Shown: positions 42,584 through 53,599 of the stretch, piece by piece
Layout: the number at the start of each line of letters is the position of its first letter
How positions within the stretch are numbered: position 1 is the first letter of the stretch
Source: Platerodrilus igneus
Taxonomy: Eukaryota > Arthropoda > Insecta > Coleoptera > Lycidae
Assembly (NCBI GenBank): GCA_036346225.1
Contig: JARFIW010000942.1
Location: 3,245,001-3,309,000 of the forward strand
Direction of reading: 5' to 3'
Length of the DNA stretch: 64,000 bases
Made by a program: the position numbers and the translations under genes
The notes under the pieces: generated by a model
The model's input: only the letters and a program-made list of their open reading frames with translations
What the model was told of the DNA's origin: nothing
Databases searched by the model: none

Positions 42584-43310
42584 ATGCTACTTGTTTTTCT
42601 TTCTTTGTGTGTGGCTAAAGTTTTGTCTGTTCCTACTCCGTTGTCTAACAGTGATGAAGTCCTACTTGATTTTACCCTTTTATCGGACGTTTATGAAGCG
42701 TTACCTACTCTTACTGATTTTTCTCATGCGGACAATATGCTACTTGCTTCTGTTCTTTTAGCTAAAGTTGGTGAAATTTTAGCTGATGTCCTGTTATCTA
42801 ATTTTGACGAAGGTGAACCTGATTCTGCTTCCTTATCTATTCTGGATTGTACCCGATTTTGTTCCTTTATGTAATATGGTTGAAGTGTTATCGGATTCTG
42901 CTCCTTTTTCTACGGTTGATATTCATACAGCCAATGCTGTTTTCTTTCCTAACTGTGATACTTCAAGTCCTTTATGTAACGTCGTTGGAATTTTATCTAT
43001 TTCTATTCCTCGAGTTAACGTAACTGAAGTGTTTCTCTTCGTAGGGTTGATTTTCGTAGTGTCAATACTTTTTCTCTTTCTACTGTAGATTTTCTGACAA
43101 CCCATAATGTTTCCTTTTCTACCGTTGACTTTCTTACCTCCAACTCTAACAATCAACATCTTCTTTCCTTAACTCGTTTCGAGTTTCCTTAACCACCCTC
43201 TCCACCTCCTAAACTGAGTGCTACAACTATTTCACCCCTGCTATTCTTGTTTGGCAAAAAACTGCACAAAAGAGGCAGACATTAGTCTATGCTTCTTCCG
43301 AACCGGAAGA
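42584..43310 (+). pseudogene. Gag tail of copy II, frameshifted
   Basis: 42584-42874 reads VPTPLSNSDEVLLDFTLLSD and FSHADNMLLASVLLAKVGEI, matching the start of the copy I tail. 42786-43088 carries NMVEVLSDSAPFSTVD and FFPNCDTSSPLCNVV in another frame. The end (about 43250-43310) corresponds to the basic then acidic C-terminus. A ~200-bp block of repeat units present in copy I is missing near 42840. Not translatable as one protein. Confidence 0.65.
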
Positions 43311-43504
43311 TGTATGTCGGCGAAGTTCTAATGACCTTGATCTCGTTTTGTTCTCCTTCTGGCGGCGTAAACGCCTTAAGCCCAATATCTACTCCTCGCG
43401 CCCCAGATTCTTATGCCAACTTTGCTCTCCTTCGGACTTGATCTTTGGACGTTACGATTTCGTTTTACTTGCCTGTTTAGCCAGGTTTTCTTTCGTTTTC
43501 TCCT

Positions 43505-44010
43505 TCTACTCTTTGAACCTGTGTGAGACTGGAAATAGAACAGTCACATCGTAGGACCTGCCTGTCGTTAGAGGCGACTACAGCGGTCCAACACAAACAC
43601 ACACACTCTTTATACACGTCCAATCTATACTCACCCACTTCATAAATACACAGTTTTACTTGGTTCTTCTTTCTTTCGTTTCCTCCTTGTACTCCTTGAA
43701 CTCGTGTGGGTCTGAAAATAGAATAGAATCATGGCACGACTTGCCTGTTGTAAGAGGCGACTACAGCGGTCCAACACGTACACACGCACACTTCATACAC
43801 GTCCGATCTATACCCACACACTACATACACCCACACACTTCATAAACACACAGCTCTACTTGGTTCTCCTTTCTTTCGTTCTTTTCTTGGTTTTTCTTTC
43901 CTCCGTTCTCTCCTTGTACTCCTTACACCCGTGTGGGTGAATAGAACAGCCCCATGGTACGACCTGCCTGTCGTAAGAGGCTACTACAGAGATCCAACAC
44001 AACACATACA
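43505..44010 (+). repeat. Three ~200-bp tandem units with CTGTCGTAAGAGGC
   Basis: The block GGAAATAGAAC, then ACCTGCCTGTCGTTAGAGGC, then GCGGTCCAACAC plus a CA-rich tail and TTTACTTGGTTCT occurs at about 43530, 43735 and 43955. Copy I has one unit. The frames inside are His/Thr-rich artefacts. Confidence 0.85.
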
Positions 44011-44190
44011 CACACACGAACATTCTATACACGCACAACACATACACACACACACACACACACACTCCTTACACACCCATACATACACGCACACTTTATA
44101 CCCGCACAACACCTACACACACACTTCTTACTCACCCACCCACCCACACACACACACACACGCACACACATACTCATACATAACTACACT
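44011..44190. repeat. (CA)n-rich tract
   Basis: ACACAC runs with ACCC and ATAC interruptions in the untranslated region of copy II. Confidence 0.9.
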
Positions 44191-44973
44191 GGGATTTTGT
44201 TTTATTTTCTGTTGTAGGATTCTTAGTTTTTTAGGGTTCTGTACTTGATGCTTGGTGTTATTCTTTTTGGTTTGTTTTTTCCTTTTTTTCTCGTTTCTTT
44301 CGTTCCACATTCCTCTCCCTATGCTTTTGCTAGTCTTCTTGCTGTCGGTCCCTATACCGATTGTGTTTTGTCCATCCGCTTTTGTGGTAGATGCTTTCTA
44401 GTCCGTTTTTCTATTTTCGGAAACCACGACTTGTCGACTTTATGTTTGGGTAGCTATTATTTTCCTTGGTCCTTTGTTTGTTGAGATTCTTGGATATCAC
44501 AGTTTGTAGTAAATCGTTTCTTTTACCAGCGCTCTTTCTCTCTTCCTCTCGTTCTCCCTTGTTGCTCCTTTACTTACTTGAGGCGTGACCCTTAGGTTCT
44601 TTTTTGGCTGGTACTGTTGGTTTTCTTCCTCGCTTCTTTCCTTTACTGTTGGTTTTCCGCAAGGAACCAATCTTCTTCTAAGGTCGAAGACTTTCCTGTT
44701 TCTTTACAAGAAACATCCGTCCTCTGACTACTTTTTCAGTGTCAACGCCGTTCCATCTTAATCCTCGTTGCTTGCTTCCCTTCCTTTTCCCTCTCTTCTA
44801 TTATTAGCACTTCGAACCGGATAAGAATTCTTTTTTGCTGTTTTTGGAATGTTTTCCTTTGTTTTCTTTTTCTTTTATGCGATTTGTTTTGTTTGATTTT
44901 TTCTTTGGGGTTTTTTTTGGTCCTGCCCACTCCCATTACGTTTGTTTTCCTACCGCAATCTGTTAATCTTGCT

Positions 44974-44987
44974 GGAGGGGGAGGGGG
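44974..44987 (+). other. Polypurine tract of copy II
   Basis: GGAGGGGGAGGGGG directly before TGTTACGTTTATTTT, the start of the 3' LTR. Same arrangement as in copy I. Confidence 0.85.
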
Positions 44988-45135
44988 TGTTACGTTTATT
45001 TTTTCTTTTGTTAATTCAGTGCTCGTTCGAATAAACTCCCCTTCAATTCTTAAATTCTTGAACAACACCCTATGTAGTGCACCTGTTCAGTATAAGCCCG
45101 CTTAACATAATTTTAACTCAAATCTAATCTGCGAG
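44988..45135 (+). repeat. Truncated LTR shared between copies II and III
   Basis: Matches the 5' LTR of copy II up to ATTTTAACTCAAATCTAATC, then breaks off. It is the 3' LTR of copy II and the position of the 5' LTR of copy III. Confidence 0.75.
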
Positions 45136-45829
45136 TTTGTTTTAGTTAATTTTTTTGTGTTCCGATTTTGTTTCATGTAACTTTGGCCCCGATTTTGTTT
45201 TAGTTAACGGTTACTTCGATTTGGTTTTGATTAATTTCTGCTCCGAGTTTGTTTTAGTTAATTTTTGCTCCGATTTTTTGTGTTGTTGGTGTCTAAGTTT
45301 CTATATTACTCGCATTTCTCGGCCTGATGCTACTTGTTTTTCTTCCTTTACGTTCGACCTATTGTTTATTTTTTTCCTTTTACTTCGGCGCTTTGGTGTT
45401 CGTCACATGAGATCGGTTTTCTTTACTTCTGGTGTAGGTTCGATCTTCTTAAATTTTGATTTTGTTCTATTCCGTGATAGCTAAATATTCTTGATTAGCT
45501 CATGTCAGATTATTGAACGCCCAAAATTTTTCTTTTTTCTTCCTTCCCTCTCGCTACATATTGTTCTCCTCATCAAGTCTAGAGTTAGTTTTTTTCCTCG
45601 AGTTTTCTTTTATTCTACCGCCCTATTCTAATTTCTATTTTGTTGTTTCGCTTCCATTGGTGTTTCTGAAGTTTATTCGTCGGATATGCTTTAGATTGCC
45701 CTGTATTTGCAATAATTTTTTTTTGGCTTTTATCGAGTTACGGTTAGCCTTTATTTATTTACTTTCTACTAATTTATTTCTTGTTCGTACTTAAAATGAC
45801 TTTTTTTAGCTTCCTACTAAAGTCTTCCT

Positions 45830-46190
45830 GTGTGGGAGTGGAACTTAAAATTTTCGGATGTTCCGAACACTCTTACTGTACATGATTTTTTGAGACGGGT
45901 CGAAGAACTCCGTCGAACCCACCATGTGTCAGAATTGCAGTTATTTGAGTCTGCAGTGGACTTGTTAGAGGCTAAAGCGTTACTTTGGTATCGTGGTTTG
46001 TTACGTGCCGAAAATTTCGGCCGTAAACATTCATATAGTTTTAATTTGCTGGAATTTCGCGCCATAAATTTAAAAGACTTGTTGCGCGTATTTCCGTCAC
46101 TTCAGAAGTGCGTTGCGCGAGATTTCGCGCCGACGCGTGTGGCGGCAAAAGAGAGTGGAAAATTTCCAGAAGACACTTAGGGACTGGCCT
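45830..46190 (+). pseudogene. Gag capsid domain, copy III
   Basis: A 116-codon frame. WEWNLKFSDVPNTLTVHDFL then RRVEELRRTHHVSELQLFES and AKALLWYRGLL match the Gag capsid N-lobe of insect Ty3/gypsy elements (W-x-hydrophobic-K-F-S-G, F-L-x-R-V-E-E-L, K-A-L-x-W-Y-R). After that the frame loses similarity and ends at 46180. The frame starts directly in the domain, so the true N-terminus is probably upstream in another frame or reduced. Confidence 0.75.
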
Positions 46191-46199
46191 TTGAAACAT

Positions 46200-47030
46200 G
46201 AATAAGAGTGGTTGATCAGGTATCTTATCGTCTCTTTTTGTTATGTAGATCCCTTTTTCTCTCTTATCTTTGATTATCGTTCCTTATAAACCCGTTTTCG
46301 TCGTTCCCGCTACATAGAAAGAAGACAAACGAATCTGGATACAACCTGGTAGAAGATCCACGACCCGAGAAATAACGAGTCCACGGAGCCCTGCAGCCGC
46401 TAGCAGGAAGTAATTCTGAAAGAAGCTTTACATGTTCACGTAAGTACCCCGTAGGGGTTATCTAAAAGGTGCATATATTAAAAACGTATTGTAATAATTT
46501 GCATATTGTGTGACGTCACTGACAATTGGCGCGTTAATTTCCACATTAGGTAATATCGTTACCAACTGTCATTTGTGTCGCATGTGCCGCGTTTACGGAA
46601 GTGTTATAATGGCGCCTTCAACGTGCTATTTGGTTGTATAAAAATCTTTCCTTTGTTTTTATAATTTATAATGTATTAATTAACGATATCTATAGCTTTT
46701 TCATTTAAAAAAATACAATTATCTTTATTTTTTAATATCTATTGACTTATAAAAATTTAGAGTGGTACCTCTGAAGTTACTATATTGCCTATAATGACAT
46801 GACAGCTGATAATTTAACATAACCGCCATATTGACTATTGAAATTCATGGCTTATGTTTTATAATGTTTTGCTAATTCAATTAATTTTCTTATAACTTTA
46901 AAAGTAGTGTGCTTTTTAACTTGAATTGCCTTAAATATGTGCATAGTTTGTTTTGAAATGGAATTAAAAGTGTTTTTTTAGGAGTGGTTATAATACAATA
47001 TAACCTTACTTTCGGCATACGTTTTCTGAC
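46200..47030. other. Stretch interrupting gag of copy III
   Basis: No Gag similarity. AT-rich with GTGACGTCACTG and a GC-richer beginning around GGAGCCCTGCAGCCGCTAGC. It could be an inserted element without recognisable ends, or the diverged C-lobe of Gag plus linker. Confidence 0.35.
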
Positions 47031-47129
47031 TGGAGGTCGTTGTCTAATTTACTGATTCAACATTTCGAACCCCGGGTTTTGCGTATAAATTTGCTACTAC
47101 TGAGGAAAATACTTTTACTTCACATAACT

Positions 47130-48169
47130 GAGTTGTTAAGATTTCTCCGACGCCTACGAGTAGATCCGATACTTCTTCCGTACGTGCTACTGTTCTTCTT
47201 CCTAGTTCTGCCTTTCCTCGTCAGGTCGTATGCTATAATTGCGATAAACCTGGTCGTGTTTTGACACGTTGTACTCGTCCTTAAGTACTCCATTGCCATG
47301 ATTGCCGACATAAGGGAGTTTCTCGCCGCAACTGTCCAAACTGTTACCTTACTACTAATAAGTCTTCAAATAATACTTCAACCTCTGTTCTCAACTCTAG
47401 GAGCCAAACTTCTTCTGCTTCTCACTTTACGTTCTTTTCTGTCTCTTATCTAGGTCCTCTTGCCCCTCCTATCATAACCAACCCTTCGTCGGCAAATATA
47501 GCCTCAAACAAACTTTCTTCCGTTTCTAGTTCTACATTCTATTCTACTCCTTATTCTGCTCGCCCAACTTATTCACTCTCACCCCAAACTGTGCCTCCAC
47601 CACCATTGCAACCCATACTTCGAATTAGAGACTTGCAGCTAGCTTCTCAAGAGGTTGTTCCCTTTTTCTTAACCGATTCTACCCAAGAAATTCCTGTCGT
47701 GTCTGCAAGTACACATATCGCTGAAGTGACGATCACTTCTAATTTAGTCCGCGAAGTTCATGTATCGTTATTGTCTGTTGCCGTTGCTTTCAAAGTTTTG
47801 CATGTTCCTGCTTTCTTAAATTGTTCTACTCAAGAAATTCTTGTCGTGTCTACGATAGCATCTGTAACTGAAATGACAATAATTTCTAATTTAGTCAGCG
47901 AAGCTCCTGTTGAAGTTCATGAACCTGTGTTTTTAATGTCTGTTGCTGTTGCTATGAAAATTTTGCATGTTCCTGTTTTCTTAAATGCTTCGATTCAAGA
48001 AATGTCTGTCGTGTCGGCAATAACAGCCGTAGCTGAAGTGAAGATAATTTCTAATACGGATAGAGAAGGTCCTGTTGAAATTAGGGAACCTGTAGCTGTG
48101 ATGCCTGTAGCTGTCATCGTCAAAGTTTTACCTGATTCTGTTTCGTTATCTACTATTGTTAAGGAATAA
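47130..48169 (+). pseudogene. Gag nucleocapsid and repetitive tail, copy III
   Basis: The first part (about 47215-47335) encodes two zinc knuckles: CYNCDKPGRVLTRC, where the His of C-x2-C-x4-H-x4-C is Arg, and CHDCRHKGVSRRNC. A TAA lies between them. A Ser/Pro/Thr-rich linker follows. From 47591 a 192-codon frame holds three ~55-residue repeats with the elements VPxFLNxSTQEIxVVS, then AEVTIxSNLVxE and VSVAVAFKVLHVP. The whole lies upstream of the same tail found in copies I and II. Confidence 0.7.
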
Positions 48170-48353
48170 GTTCCTATTGTGGCTGAAGTTTTGTCTGTTC
48201 CTACTCCGTTGTCTAACAGTGATGAAGTCCTACTTGATTTTACCCTTTATCGGACGTTTATGAAACGTTACCTACTCTTACTCATTTTTCTCATGCAGAC
48301 AATATGCTACTTGCTTCTGTTCTTTTAACTAAGGTTGGTGAAATTTTAGCTGT

Positions 48354-49639
48354 GTTAGTTATCAATAAATGACACTGGAAAAAAATATTATTTCAACTTT
48401 ACGAATTGATTAAGGAATGTGAAACTAATTCTTGAACTGAAATAACACGAGTGTTGTTATGGTAGAAGATTTTTATAAAAAAACCCGTTTGTAAAGGCGG
48501 TATTGAGTTACGAAGCTCTAAATTAGATGGATAAGGAAAATTTGCTAAATTTGAACGACCAAACTAAAATATGAAAAACCCTGTATGGTAGATTTCACGA
48601 ATGGCAGATTTGAATTAAGCATGATGTTTTAGTTCGTTTGTATTTAGAAAATATGATTTCAGTTAGGGCAGTTAGTATAATTGAAGCAATAAAAAGTGAG
48701 TTTCTTAAAAGAAGTTTGTATAATTTAATATAATACTTAGGAACCGCAGTCACTAAAGAGGACAATCGTCTGGACAAAAAGACGCTGAAATAGAAGATTT
48801 CATAAATCATACAATGTAATAAATATGTAATACAGGAATGCTAAACAAGTGTCGAATGCAGGGCGTTATACAATAAACAAAACCACACAGTATACATTAA
48901 TGAAATAAATTAATACACGAGAAATACCGAAACGGCTAACGGCTCACACAGAAATAAAAAGGACAGTTAAGTAGAGACCCGTACGAATCGCGATTGTGAA
49001 CTAAAGATAAAGAAATTTAGAAATACCGGGCTAACTACTAATGTGGGGAGTGGGGTGGTTCATATAAACAAAGAAAAGTACATTTAATTTTATGGGCAGT
49101 TAACAACAATTTTCTATTTAAAAAAATAAATAGAGAGTTATACTTTACAGACAATCTTTTCAGAATTGACGTACGAAGTGCGCATGCTGCTGTTTAACAT
49201 AAAAAGCAACTAATCAGTAAGAAAGCGTAATGTTTAGATTGGCTAGATAGCAAGTATGTTAAATTATCAAATATACTTCAGAAATATTTCCCCGTTAGAT
49301 TAAAATAAAAAAGGTTCAGAATCATTTCCGGTACTATTTTAAGAGGTCTCATGTAGCGTTCACAAAGCTAGTAGCAAAGCGTGGTTGTAAACTGGTTTTC
49401 ATCCGTCCGGGCAAGGTCAATAGAGTTCATCTGCGTACCTTGGTTACGCACAAACATCCAAAAGTGGTCAAATAAGATAGAGAGAATAGAAAATCGCAAT
49501 ATATCTCCATCTGCCGTGATACTAATCTTGCATCGGCATCCACGGAGGCGAATCATCTAAACGGCTTGATTCTTGCTCATAGCGGAATCATCATCATGTG
49601 GTCAGGATTTTTCCGTAACTGCAACAGCGGCCAACATTA
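48354..49639. other. No recognised gene
   Basis: AT-rich DNA. A minus-strand frame at 49368-49556 (62 codons, with FDHFWMFVRNQGTQM) lies downstream of the relic at 49717-49950 in the same direction and may be another exon of it, but there is no independent support. Confidence 0.35.
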
Positions 49640-50410
49640 AAATAAATGGTTGGGCCTACGGCGAAGAACAATTAGGCCTACGTAAAAGAATAATTGGATC
49701 TACGTACGTAGAAGAACTAAAAAGAGAATCTTACTAGCATTAATAAGCGCGTAGGAACTTGGCGATGCAACCAGGACATCAACTTCTCGTGAAAGACGTG
49801 CATTGCTCTTGAAGTAATAGAATTAACCATGTAAACAGCACATGCTAGGACGACGAAAGGCATGATCAAAGAGAAAGTCAGTTTAGGAAACGATTCAAAT
49901 ATTAGAGCAACATATGTCAAAAGAACACTCCTACAGTCGTTGCATTGCATAAATAGATAACAAAAACCGACAAATTCGACTTCAATTACCTTTGTTAATC
50001 ACATTTGTGGAAAATTTATGCTATTCAAACTTTATTACTACTCATAAAAAAAGCAAACATATTCTTTCAAAAAAAGAGGATTATAGATAACCGAGTAAAT
50101 TTGCGGCATTTATCAAACAAATAAAGATATACTGAGGAACTTCGACTTAAACTAAATGCACTACAAACATTCTACAGAGTACTGAACAGGTACTTGTTTC
50201 AATTGTATCAGGTTGAGTTTCACGGAAACAAATCGATTTATTAAATTATAAAGCGTGATCAGGGTTTCTCCTATAACCGGTAGTTACACAGAATATTGAA
50301 GCGAAAAAATGGGGATATTAAAAAAGAATCTTAACACGAGCGAAAATATTCAACAAGGTGCAATTGAACGCAACAAGGGAAGATAATATGATAGACATAA
50401 CTAGACTTTC
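49640..50410 (-). pseudogene. Unknown membrane-protein relic, paralogous to 17060-17760
   Basis: The minus-strand frame 49717-49950 (77 codons) reads SVLLTYVALIFESFPKLTFS, then LIMPFVVLACAVYMV, a likely membrane span, then NSITSRAMHVFHEKLMSW. The copy at 17.2 kb keeps the same ends and hydrophobic character with different residues. Similarity continues ~450 bp upstream of the coding part. CTAGTAAGAT after the frame could be a splice donor. It could be one exon of a multi-exon receptor or transporter; family not recognised. Confidence 0.5.
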
Positions 50411-50825
50411 AAGGTTAAATTGCAAAAGTACGTGGTTGCTAGGTAATTAACGAGACTATAGTATAATTATTAAGCGTAGATTGAAACTGATACATTATAT
50501 TACCGGATGCTTACCGCAATAAATAAAATTTCTATAAGAAAGAAATGACAGACGGTAAGTAATTAGAAACGTCGAATGGTAGTTACATAAAGAAGTAATA
50601 AGGGAGAGCGGTACTGTTAAGATTGGCATGCGAATAGATTAAAAGTGATAACAATTATAAACTAGGAAAAAAATTAGGTCATTGTAAGAGGATATCCAGT
50701 CACCTTAATGGTTGAATCGTATTGGAAGACGCTTTGATTTCGGAAATTTCTTTAACTTTGACAAAACTTATTAAGAGTTTTAAAAATATTTTAGAGAAAG
50801 GTAGCGTATAATATGATAAAGTCAG

Positions 50826-50943
50826 GAACCCGAAGCAAGCGAACCTATGCGGAATAACCGTCCTTCCTGAAGGGAAGTATCGCAGGGATTGCCTTGACGG
50901 TTTGGTGCTACTCAATTATGACAAAGAGAAAAGGCTTTTCAAG
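50826..50943 (+). CDS. Possible host exon with splice donor
   Basis: An open stretch reads NPKQANLCGITVLPEGKYRR and then DCLDGLVLLNYDKEKRLFK. It ends exactly at AAG|GTAAGTGATT, a strong 5' splice site. A plausible acceptor AAAGTCAG lies at about 50825, just after an in-frame stop, though without a good pyrimidine tract. The residues look protein-like and it has no TE similarity that I recognise. The family is unknown and no neighbouring exon was found. Confidence 0.35.
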
Positions 50944-51040
50944 GTAAGTGATTAGTGTAATGTAGTTTGTCTTAATTTCGACCATTTTATCATTTTTATT
51001 TATAAATTTATTTTGAATTTTCAATTATTTTTATAATTTC

Positions 51041-51382
51041 TGTAGGGGGTGGGGTAGAATCTAGGATAAATACTTGTTCCACAAATCACCTTTCCCGTTG
51101 GTTTGCGATTGTAGTGGACTGTAGGGCTGATTCTCAATGTTCAACAAGAAGCTTGAAGGGCAAGTTTCTTGATTTGCACTGAACGAGAGTTTTTTGGTAC
51201 ACTGACCCGGTACACGACTCGAGCTTGTACACAAAACAAACGATAAAACCACACGATAATTTAAGTCGTGTTGTCTACAACGGAAGGAACTGTGTTCTCT
51301 GTTCCGCAAGTGGCGCGGCTTCGACAGATAAATAGGAGGGAGTGGGAGGCAATACAGGTTGACGATACAAGTGGACCCAAAA
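51041..51382 (-). repeat. 3' LTR of the BEL/Pao element
   Basis: On the plus strand it starts TGTAGGGGGTGGGG and ends GTGGACCCAAAA, where the other LTR has GTGGTCCCAACA, so the terminal CA is mutated here. Preceded on the minus strand by a short purine-rich stretch. Confidence 0.9.
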
Positions 51383-51789
51383 TAACCGCCCACCAAAAAG
51401 AAATTAATATAAATTAAAAATTTTTTTTAACGAAACAACAAATTGTAAGCATTTTCAAGCAACCGAAAAAAATAAATAAAACAAAAATTTATTTTAACAA
51501 ACTGTACATAGATATAGAAATATATCTTAAGGCTCTATCGGCAAGGGATAGAGCTTAATTACGGGTCTTTTGATTAGTCACTGGTTTGTTTTACTGTAAC
51601 AACCCGAACAATGCTATCACTTCCTGCATGCAACTCTACAACTCTACCCAATTTTTCTACTGCAAGGGATGGGAACTATTGTCTTTAATCAAAACTAATT
51701 GCTCGAGCTTCAAACCTTCAGAGGAATCAAACTATTTGATTTTTTGTTGCAACGAATGGATGTTCTCAGACTTCCAATGCTTCCAAAAA

Positions 51790-52729
51790 CTTTATTGGAG
51801 TCGCTGCACAAGTTACTAACGATGTAAACGATTAAGTTTTAAATCCAAAAGATTGGTATCTGGGATAACAAAAATTTGCTCTATGTTCAAGTCGTGACTT
51901 GGTGTCAGGCACGACAGATTATTGGGATCCGAACTTATACATCCTAACGGGCGAGAGTTCAAAAATGCTTTGATTTGCACCAGAACTGTAGTTAAGTCCT
52001 CATAGGTTAATATCTGTTCCTCTCTGACACGCGACTATGAGTTTTTACAGAATTTATACCCACTTCCTAAAGTCCACCGAAATGTGGGGCGGAAGGGGGA
52101 TTAAACGACCACGTAATATCTTCCGACTGTGCGCAATATTGCAACAACTCATGTAGTTTGGTCGCAGCACCAACAAAGTTAGTGCCACAATCCCTATACA
52201 TGTGAATACACCGCCCACGACGAGCCAAAAAGTGCGGCTAAAAATGCATCTGTAGACAAATCCGATACCAATTCTATAGGCACTGCCTTAGTTTTAAAAC
52301 ATACAAAAACGAAAAATGCCTTTCCAGGGTTGACCTGTAGAGTCGGCAAATTTCTCATTGGAAGGGCAACGGCTGAGGGTTTACAACGATAATAGCAAAT
52401 ACAAGAGTGTAAACATTGCCTAATGGCACGTTCAGCTGACAAAATCCAAAAATGTTGTTGCAATAAAATTTATGTTGTGAACAATGCCCACAATGTAAAT
52501 TTTTTATACGACAATTCAATATTATAAGATATGTCATCTGCATTTTTAATCTACCGCCCACCCAGAGAAGACCTCGGTCGTCTATAAAGGGACTCAATGG
52601 ACGGAGTTGTTTGCTAACTACCTGTCCTTTTTGTAACTTGACAATATCTTTAGGAAGCGTTGATTGTTGTACGTGTTTAACTAACAGATGTAAGGAATGT
52701 GTTAATTCTTCTCCAACAATTCTACACAC
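51790..52729 (-). pseudogene. BEL/Pao integrase, with core deletion
   Basis: Zinc-binding region: LRPLSPFIDDRGLLWVGGRL, then a degraded HH-CC part with RKLCHSCICYYRC-like residues. The catalytic core goes from LPTLQVNPGKAFF directly to VFVCFKTKAVPIELVSDLS. The segment that normally carries the first catalytic Asp (V-D-Y-A-G-P) lies between these two and is missing. The second Asp is in YRDCGTNFVGA and the Glu region follows NPPSAPHFGGL, where a stop replaces the Trp. QIKAFLNSRPL ends the core. DNA insertion would be abolished. Confidence 0.85.
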
Positions 52730-52824
52730 TTTCTCCTGTAGGCCGTTGAAAATTTAACAAAAACCGGCGACAGTATGCAACAACTCTCATAATTTTATAC
52801 AAATTTGATAATCTTTCCAACAAA

Positions 52825-53555
52825 TTATAAAAAATGTTTCCAAAAAAAAAAAACAACGACGAGATTAACTTTTGGTTCGTGAGAAACATTCAACAATTCG
52901 TCAGGTTCACAGCCAGAGGTTGGAGGCTGTTTTGGCCAGTCCTCTGGCGGTAACTTTAGCCAAGACGGTCTGGTCCACCATAAAGGATTACAAATTAATT
53001 CAGACACTGAGAGACCTCTACACGCGCAGTCGAACGGATTATCTGTCGATCGAACATGTTGCCAATTAGTCGGTAGTATTTGAGACTGAATATATGCAAT
53101 ACGATTTGCAACAAATGTTTTCCATCTGTTACAAGAAAACTTCACCCAAGCAAGAGTGATAGTTGAATCCGCCCAAGCGAAAATATTTGTAAACTGCAAG
53201 TCACTAAAGTTTTCTTTACGAAATTTACTAACTTTGAAAGTAGAACTGCGGCACACAGTTCTAGTCGAGGTAGCGAAAGTTGTTTGATAGGCGCTACTTT
53301 ACATTTCGCGCAGACAAAGTATACAGAAATGTTATCATTTTTGTGAATACAACGAAAATGTATCACACTTGCGTAACCCCTTTCTGAAGCATCGCAAAAA
53401 GCAAGTAATTCCAATGATTTTAAATCTGGAGAAACAATTTGTCGTGAAATTTGTATGGTTGATAACATTGGTAAGTTTGACGTAAATATTTTCCATTGAC
53501 AAGTAAGATCTTTGGGTAGTTGATCGTCCCAATCAATTCCCGAAATCCACAACAA
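52825..53555 (-). pseudogene. BEL/Pao RNase H region
   Basis: 53142-53555 contains LELLAFCDASERGYASVIHF (first catalytic Asp) and KVAPIKQLSLPRLELCAAVL (Glu). 52825-53256, in another frame, contains FAWADSTITLAWV (third Asp) and the post-RNase H linker FVANRIAYIQSQ followed by TNWQHVRSTDNPFDCACRG. These are standard BEL/Pao RNase H blocks. One frame change around 53200 separates them. Confidence 0.85.
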
Positions 53556-53599
53556 TTGTATAAAGTATTTAGCGAAAAATGTTACTAAAGTTAAAAACC

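Larger units (their letters stand above)
41579..45135 (+). mobile_element. Gag-only LTR element, copy II
   Basis: 5' LTR (41579-~42050), leader with a 22-bp duplication (TAGACCAACTGCTTTT at about 42169 and 42190), Gag-tail coding remnants (42584-43310), long untranslated region, polypurine tract (44974-44987) and the start of a 3' LTR (44988-45135, truncated). Relative to copy III it lacks ~2.8 kb, with the junction at about 42605 where leader meets Gag tail. Homologous to copy I in reverse. No pol. Confidence 0.75.
45136..48353 (+). mobile_element. Gag-only LTR element, copy III
   Basis: Begins with leader sequence 45160-45350 that repeats 42415-42600, and ends with 48178-48353, which repeats 42610-42790. 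Between them lies what copy II has lost: a capsid-type gag (45830-46190), an ~800-bp stretch of uncertain origin, zinc knuckles and a repetitive coding region. Truncated at 48353, so it has no 3' LTR. Confidence 0.75.
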
